Part shown: positions 59,106 to 64,000 of the stretch, in pieces
Position numbering within the stretch: position 1 is the stretch's first letter
Layout of the letters: each line of letters starts with the position of its first letter
NCBI GenBank assembly: GCA_016222825.1
Contig: JACRQF010000022.1
Location: 1-64,000 of the forward strand
Direction: 5' to 3'
Source of the DNA: Verrucomicrobiota bacterium
Lineage (GTDB): Bacteria; Verrucomicrobiota; Verrucomicrobiia; CAIQCK01
Length of the DNA stretch: 64,000 nt
Made by a program: the position numbers and the translations under genes
The notes under the pieces: model-generated
Told to the model about the DNA's origin: nothing
The model's input: the letters and a program-made list of their open reading frames with translations, nothing else
Database searches by the model: none

Positions 59106-61238
59106 CTACTTGGGCGGCGGGACTTTGAAGTCGCGCAGACTGCTCACGGGCGGCGCTTTTCGCTTCAGCAACGTCGCTTCCAACGTGTAATGGCCCGGCG
59201 CTTCGGGCGCGGTGAACGGGAACGTCAGCCGCTTGTCGCCGAGCACGGCCACCGCGCACGGCTGCGTCTGTTCCGATACGACCTTCGTGCCGCTCAGGAC
59301 GCGGAAACGGACCTCGCTGTGCAGCGGGCTGTAAAGGTCGTTGATGACGATGACGGACACGTCGCGCTTCTCGCCGGCCGGCACTTCCTCGGCCCAGAAG
59401 TCGAGCATGATGCCGGCCGGCGCAAAAGCATCCTTCATGTATTTCTCGAACAGCGGCTCGAACTGTAGCTTCTTCACATCGAGCCAGTGGTCGCTGGTGG
59501 CGCCGCCTTCGGGGCGCGGCTTGTCGCCGGGGCGCGAGTAGCCCAACGCACAGAAGTGCAGCACGCCGGCGCACTCGCGGTGCGCGCGCCAGAACTCGGT
59601 CTTGGCCGCCAGCGCCCGCGCGTAGAACTCCCGCCGCTCCTGGACGGTGGACTTTGGGCCGACGGCGTGGACATAGACGTTCGTCGTCAGGCAGGTCGGC
59701 TGGCCGTCGCGGGTGAGCCAGAGCCAGCCGTATTCGTTGATGATGATCGGCACGTCGAGCGCCTGCTGGGCTTTGTTCAACTTCGGCTTGCCGGACATGC
59801 CGGCGATCTCGCTCATCTTGAACGGCTTCCCCTTCGGCCACCAGCCGCGGATGTGCATGTAGGGATGCGACTCGACGCAGTCGCCCGGCTCCTGCGGCTC
59901 GGCCCAACCGTTTTCCCACGGCCGGTTGGAGAGGTCGAGCTTGCGCACGGCCTGGAGCGCCTTGCCGGTTTCCGGCGTGCCGCTTTCATTCTGTGCATCC
60001 CAGATGACGACGCACGGATGGTTCCATCGCTCGCGCATCCACTCGGTGTATTGCGGAATGATCTTCTCCGCCACGGGCCACTCCGGGCATTGGTTTTTCG
60101 GGCCGTTCAGCACCCAGATGGGGAACTCGTCCTGGATGAGGATGCCCTCCTCGTCGGCGATGTCATACCAGAACTCCGGCGGAAACCCGATGCAGTAGCG
60201 CAGCGAGTTCCAGTGCATCGTTTTGCACTTCTGGTGCAGCTTCCGCACCCACTCCCGATCCCACGGCAAGTTGCCGCGCTCGCCGTCCTCAAAGAACCGA
60301 TAGGCCGTCACGTTGCTGCCGCGCATGAAGTAGGGCTTGCCGTTGAGCATCGCGCGCTTCTTTTCCCGGTCGAAGCTGAACGATCGCATCCCAAAGCGCG
60401 TCTTCGTCGCGTCCGCGCCGGTGCTGAGAGTCAACTCATAAAGGAACGGCTCTTCCGGCGACCAGAGCCGGGCGTCCCGAATCGGGATGGTAAATTCCAC
60501 CGTCTTCGTCTTCTGCGGGCGGACGTAAACCTTCTGCCCGGTCTGCGAGCCGTCAACCCGCGTTGAGCCGCGCAGGGAAACCGTCGCCTGGACTTCGCCC
60601 TCGCACCATTTTTCGCCCGCCGCCACTTCCGCGACCACGCGCACCGATTCCGCCTCGATGTTCGGCACCGTTTGCACGTTTACGATGTAGGGCGCGCCGG
60701 TCAGGATCAACTCCACCGAATCGTAAATGCCGGGGGTGAACAAATACTTCTCAAAATCCCAGCCCGTCGGCACGTCCTGCGGCATCGAATCGCGATCCGC
60801 GCCGACGCGGATGATCAACTCGTTCGGCTGGCTGTCCTTCTTGAGCACCGACTTCACGTCGAGCCACGCCGGGGTGAAGCACGGCAGGTGCGAGCCGACG
60901 ACCTTGCCGTTGAGCCTGACCTCCGTGCCGAACTGCGCCTTGTGGACCTTCAGCAGCGCGATCTCCGGCACGGGCTGCTTCAGCGTGAACTCGCGCCGAT
61001 ACCAGAACGCCTGCCGCTTCTCGCTCTTCTTGCCGACCTCGGCGAACGCCGGCCTGGCCATGTCCACCAGCCCCGGCACTGGCACGCGATGCGCGAAGCT
61101 CTCCGGCGGCTTGTCCATCGCGCCCTCGGCGATCTGCCACTCGCCGTCGAGCGAAACAACCGTCCGCGCGTCGGCGGCGAAGGAGGTTTGGATTGCGAGG
61201 CAAAGACCTGCGGCGGCGATGAAGCGAGTCAGTTTCAT
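59106..61238 (-). CDS. secreted glycoside hydrolase family 2 enzyme
   Basis: The 710-residue protein has a signal peptide (MKLTRFIAAAGLCLAIQTSFAA) and the GH2 architecture. A sugar-binding jelly roll comes first (SLDGEWQIAEG..., FWYRREFTLK, HKAQFGTEVRLNGKVVG). An immunoglobulin-like domain follows (VEFTIPIRDARLWSPEEPFLYELT), then the TIM barrel with acid/base Glu418 (WDAQNES) and nucleophile Glu502 (IINEYGW). GH2 covers beta-galactosidases, beta-mannosidases and beta-glucuronidases; the exact type is not readable. It lies 105 bp downstream of the GH20 gene on the same strand, so it is likely an exo-acting partner in the same glycan pathway. Confidence 0.9.
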   Translation of the reverse strand: MKLTRFIAAAGLCLAIQTSFAADARTVVSLDGEWQIAEGAMDKPPESFAHRVPVPGLVDMARPAFAEVGKKSEKRQAFWYRREFTLKQPVPEIALLKVHKAQFGTEVRLNGKVVGSHLPCFTPAWLDVKSVLKKDSQPNELIIRVGADRDSMPQDVPTGWDFEKYLFTPGIYDSVELILTGAPYIVNVQTVPNIEAESVRVVAEVAAGEKWCEGEVQATVSLRGSTRVDGSQTGQKVYVRPQKTKTVEFTIPIRDARLWSPEEPFLYELTLSTGADATKTRFGMRSFSFDREKKRAMLNGKPYFMRGSNVTAYRFFEDGERGNLPWDREWVRKLHQKCKTMHWNSLRYCIGFPPEFWYDIADEEGILIQDEFPIWVLNGPKNQCPEWPVAEKIIPQYTEWMRERWNHPCVVIWDAQNESGTPETGKALQAVRKLDLSNRPWENGWAEPQEPGDCVESHPYMHIRGWWPKGKPFKMSEIAGMSGKPKLNKAQQALDVPIIINEYGWLWLTRDGQPTCLTTNVYVHAVGPKSTVQERREFYARALAAKTEFWRAHRECAGVLHFCALGYSRPGDKPRPEGGATSDHWLDVKKLQFEPLFEKYMKDAFAPAGIMLDFWAEEVPAGEKRDVSVIVINDLYSPLHSEVRFRVLSGTKVVSEQTQPCAVAVLGDKRLTFPFTAPEAPGHYTLEATLLKRKAPPVSSLRDFKVPPPK

Positions 61239-61343
61239 AAGAGGGCCGGAGTGTGTATCAACTTGCGGCAGTTTTTCGAGGGCAAAATCATTGGGACGAG
61301 AACATGATTTTGCCCCCGATGATTTTGCCTCAAACCTCCGTGC

Positions 61344-62990
61344 TCATCTCCCGCTCGTTCCGGCACCGGCGGGTTCCTTGCGATAGTTCACGCCGAGTTG
61401 ATCGAGGCGGAGGAGATGGTTTTGCAGGCGACGTTCGAAGCCGGCGAAATCTTTCTGTTCGGCCGGCGACCAGACAACCTCCGCCAGCGCCGCCGCGCGC
61501 GGGAAGGCGAAATACTCCACGTCACGCGGCGTCCACATGTATTCGCTCCAGAGCGTCCCCTGCGCGCCGAGGATGTGGCGGCTCTTGGACTCCGGCAACT
61601 CGGCGGGAACCGGCTCGAACTCATAGACGCGCGAGAGCGGGATGAAACCGCCGATGCACTCCGGCTCGCCGGGAGCCTTGGACTGTGCGTAATCGAAATA
61701 GCAGTGCGTGGTCGGCGCCATGACGACATCGTGGCCCGCGCTGGCGGCGGCGATGCCGCCTTTGATGCCGCGCCACGACATCACCGCCGCGCCGGGCGTG
61801 AGACCCCCTTCCAGAATCTCGTCCCAGCCGAGCAGACGCCGGCCCTTGCTCGCAAGGAACTCCTCGACGCGACGGTTGAGCCACGTCTGGAGTTGCGCCT
61901 CGCTCGTAAGACCTTCGGCACGGAGGCGCGCCTGACATTTCGGACAGCTTTTCCAACGGTCGCGCGGAGCTTCGTCGCCGCCGATGTGAATGAAGCGGCT
62001 GGGGAACAGATCGCAGACTTCGCCGAGCACGTCCTTGACGAACGCGAGCGCCGCGTCGTTGCCGGGACAGAGAATGTCCGGCTCGATGCCCCAACGCGTG
62101 CGCACCTCGAACTGCCCGCCGCGGCAGGACAGATGCGGATACGCCACCAGCGCCGCGAGGAAATGGCCCGGCATCTCGATCTCCGGCACGAGCGTCACGT
62201 GCCGAGCCTGCGCGTAGGCAACGAGGTCGCGGATTTGCCGTTGCGTGTAGAAGAACGGCCCGTAGCGTTTGCCGTCGCCGCGCTTGCGGTCGCCGTGCAT
62301 CGGCGATTCCTTGCGGACGGAGCCGAGCTTGGTGAGAAGCGGATGCTTCTTGATCTCGATGCGCCAGCCTTGGTCGTCGGTCAGGTGAAGCTGGAGGGTG
62401 TTCAGTTTGTGCAACGCCATCACGTCCACCAGCTTCTTCACGAACTCCGGCGGCATGAAGTGCCGCGCCGGGTCCAGCAGCAACCCGCGCCAAGCGAACC
62501 GAGGTTTGTCCTCAATCTCGACGCAAGGCGCGGCCCAGCCACCATCGAGAGCACGCGCCACTCGCTTAGTGGCAAACACCTGTGGCGGGAGCAACTGGCG
62601 AAATGTAACGCCGCCGTAAAACAACCCCGCCCCCGCCGCCGCACAGATCGTGACACGCGCCGGTGTGACGGAGAGACGATAACCTTCCGCGCCAAGCTGA
62701 GGCTCGAGCGAGCGGTCGAGTTGGAGGACGATGGCGCCGGCCTTCGGCTCGCCGGCTTTGAGCGGCAGTGGCAGGCCGGTCGGTGTTCTCAAGGCGACGC
62801 CCAGCGTGCGAGCTTCCGCTTCCGCGCCTGTTCCGGCGCAGATAAGGGTTTCTCGCGTCAGCCGGAAAGTCCCTTCCGCCACGGTCATCTTCGCTGGCGC
62901 GGGAACCAATGCCGGCGGTGCGGCCCATGAGTTAGTGAGCGCTGTCATACACAAAAGTAACAGGAGCACAATGCAGCGGCGTTGCTTCAT
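61344..62990 (-). CDS. secreted beta-N-acetylhexosaminidase (GH20)
   Basis: The 548-residue protein has a signal peptide (MKQRRCIVLLLLLCMTALTNSWA). A GH20b-type N-terminal domain leads into the GH20 barrel: RFAWRGLLLDPARHFMP, LNTLQLHLTDDQGWRIEIKKHP, LVPEIEMPGHFLAAL, HIGGDEAP with the catalytic Asp339-Glu340 pair, and MSWRGIKGGIAAA. This enzyme removes terminal GlcNAc or GalNAc by substrate-assisted catalysis. GGAG precedes the ATG at 62990; an upstream in-frame extension to 63236 overlaps the divergent gene's 5' region and is not used. It is upstream partner of the GH2 gene. Confidence 0.95.
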   Translation of the reverse strand: MKQRRCIVLLLLLCMTALTNSWAAPPALVPAPAKMTVAEGTFRLTRETLICAGTGAEAEARTLGVALRTPTGLPLPLKAGEPKAGAIVLQLDRSLEPQLGAEGYRLSVTPARVTICAAAGAGLFYGGVTFRQLLPPQVFATKRVARALDGGWAAPCVEIEDKPRFAWRGLLLDPARHFMPPEFVKKLVDVMALHKLNTLQLHLTDDQGWRIEIKKHPLLTKLGSVRKESPMHGDRKRGDGKRYGPFFYTQRQIRDLVAYAQARHVTLVPEIEMPGHFLAALVAYPHLSCRGGQFEVRTRWGIEPDILCPGNDAALAFVKDVLGEVCDLFPSRFIHIGGDEAPRDRWKSCPKCQARLRAEGLTSEAQLQTWLNRRVEEFLASKGRRLLGWDEILEGGLTPGAAVMSWRGIKGGIAAASAGHDVVMAPTTHCYFDYAQSKAPGEPECIGGFIPLSRVYEFEPVPAELPESKSRHILGAQGTLWSEYMWTPRDVEYFAFPRAAALAEVVWSPAEQKDFAGFERRLQNHLLRLDQLGVNYRKEPAGAGTSGR

Positions 62991-63081
62991 GGTTTCTCCT
63001 TCGGAGTTTCTGTTCAAGGTCGCGGCCTCTTCATGCGCGCACCTCGGCGAATGGTCAACGGTAAAAAGCGGGTTCCTTGAC

Positions 63082-63145
63082 GGTGGGGCGCGCCTCCGTC
63101 GAGCCCCCGCTTCCCAATGCAGGCTCGACAGAGTCTCGCCCCACC
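63082..63145. repeat. inverted-repeat element in a divergent intergenic region
   Basis: The outer arms (GGTGGGGCG at 63082-63090 and CGCCCCACC at 63137-63145) and inner arms (TCGAGCC at 63099-63105 and GGCTCGA at 63122-63128) pair to form an interrupted hairpin about 64 bp long. It lies between the divergent GH20 gene and the gene at 63235, and is a fourth distinct palindromic family in the window. Confidence 0.8.
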
Positions 63146-63234
63146 CTCGTTTCCTGCACAAAGCCAACTCACTCCAAGAATCATCGCTCGCGCTTCCACC
63201 AGCAGCCGCTACAATGCCGGCAAGGTTCAACACC

Positions 63235-64000
63235 ATGAAGAACTACGATGTCGTCTCTCCTGCGTTCCACCGTCTTGTCTTGGCAGCGGCGCTCTTCTCC
63301 ACAGGGTCGGGCGCGACGTTTGGACGGGACGTCACCGTCTGGATGTCGCCGGGCGGGCCGCGCGGCATTTGGGAAAAGACGATGGGCGACCCCTTCCCGG
63401 TGAAGAAGCTCGTTGAGGACCTGGCGTATGTCGGCGTGACGGAGATTCTGTTCTTCGAGCAGGAGGGGCGCGGTGGGCCGTTCCTGCACCCGACGATGGT
63501 CGAGCATGCCAAGACCAGTCCTTACATGAAGGGGCGCGACTACCTGCGCGAGTTGCTGGAAGAAACCGCGAAGCATCAGATGAAGGTCTGGCTCGCCTGG
63601 ACGACGCCGTCGGGGAAGTATCCCGGCGCGGACTTCGAGGGGCTGAATCATCCCGCGCTCATCAAGCTCTATTGCGACGAGATCGAGGAGGTGGCCCGCA
63701 ACTACGGCAAGCTCCCCAGCCTCGCGGGCGTCATGTGGCATGAGGTGGATTGTTCGGAGGCCGTGGACAAGCACGAGGACGACGTGGCGGAGTTCGCGGA
63801 GTTTTGCCGGCGGGAGTTTGGGGAGAAGCATGACGGCGGGAAGATGCCGGCGGTGGACCCGCAGGACCGTTGGTGGCGGCGACATTTTCTCTACCGCTGC
63901 CACGTCGTCAACGAACTGGTGCGGCAGACCAGCGCGGTCGCTCAAAAACACGGGTTGAAGACGCATTTCTGTTCCTACGCGCCGGAGCCGTTCGCGGGAG
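63235..64000 (+). CDS. secreted TIM-barrel glycosidase-like protein (5' part, truncated by window edge)
   Basis: The frame is open from the ATG at 63235 to the window end (255 residues so far). It starts MKNYDVVSPAFHRLVLAAALFSTGSGA, a signal-like segment, followed by TIM-barrel-like elements: DLAYVGVTEILFFEQEG, LEETAKHQMKVWLAWTTPSGKYPG, LPSLAGVMWHEVDCSEAV and VAQKHGLKTHFCSYAPEP. The pattern resembles uncharacterised exported glycosidase-like (GHL or DUF4434-like) proteins. An in-frame ATG at 63214 is also possible. It is divergent from the GH20 gene. The catalytic residues and the family cannot be decided from the visible part. Confidence 0.7.
   Translation, partial: MKNYDVVSPAFHRLVLAAALFSTGSGATFGRDVTVWMSPGGPRGIWEKTMGDPFPVKKLVEDLAYVGVTEILFFEQEGRGGPFLHPTMVEHAKTSPYMKGRDYLRELLEETAKHQMKVWLAWTTPSGKYPGADFEGLNHPALIKLYCDEIEEVARNYGKLPSLAGVMWHEVDCSEAVDKHEDDVAEFAEFCRREFGEKHDGGKMPAVDPQDRWWRRHFLYRCHVVNELVRQTSAVAQKHGLKTHFCSYAPEPFAG

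Overview
This window is a GC-rich chromosomal segment. It looks like a verrucomicrobial genome, most plausibly of the Pedosphaerales/Limisphaerales type. The inference rests on gene content (HzsA-like cytochrome, ceramidase-like and sulfatase genes, DUF5107, Tat-exported TIM-barrel proteins, DUF4091/GH123-like, GH2 and GH20 enzymes), the split purS-purQ-purL arrangement, and many palindromic and tandem repeats. No rRNA or other definitive taxonomic marker is present.

Layout. 1-1025 is a non-coding or decayed edge with a gene remnant and a 21-bp tandem array. 1026-5641 is a reverse-strand purine operon (purB-purS-purQ-purL) driven by a clear sigma70-type promoter lying almost on the purB start codon. 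5754-20450 mixes exported carbohydrate-active proteins (DUF4091/GH123-like, pectate-lyase-fold, Tat-exported propeller and TIM-barrel proteins) with a LolA-like protein, a proline-rich TPR protein, a SecD-head lipoprotein and uvrB. 20578-27493 is housekeeping (ispF, cysS, ilvH, an ACT-domain regulator, a RibD-C reductase, queA) plus a membrane pseudokinase and a deletion-fused kinase remnant. 27567-29567 is an amt-glnB nitrogen operon behind a consensus sigma54 promoter. 29678-40603 is reverse-strand: an APC permease/USP fusion, DUF2905, a NarL-type regulator with a 1547-residue multi-PAS kinase, and a Pat-like acyl-CoA synthetase/acetyltransferase.

40954-44574 (+) holds pxpA, a secreted unknown and a sulfatase. 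55014-44587 (-) is a tightly packed six-gene run: sulfatase, ceramidase-like, DUF5107, TIM-barrel isomerase, HzsA-like dihaem cytochrome and URO-D family protein. It looks like a catabolic module for sulfated or glycosylated material. 55192-58734 (-) is mutL, a PP2C phosphatase and a second Tat-exported TIM-barrel protein. tRNA-His and tRNA-Arg follow, then a GH20-GH2 operon facing a truncated divergent gene at the right edge.

The most unusual feature is repeat structure. Tandem repeats with a 7-bp period occur at nine places, and arrays with a 21-bp (3 x 7) period at three. Some lie inside coding sequence: a PAS domain, queA and the mutL linker. Two of the 21-bp arrays are built from units that are themselves small palindromes. 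Several unrelated long inverted repeats are also scattered through the window, one of them in frame inside the TPR gene.
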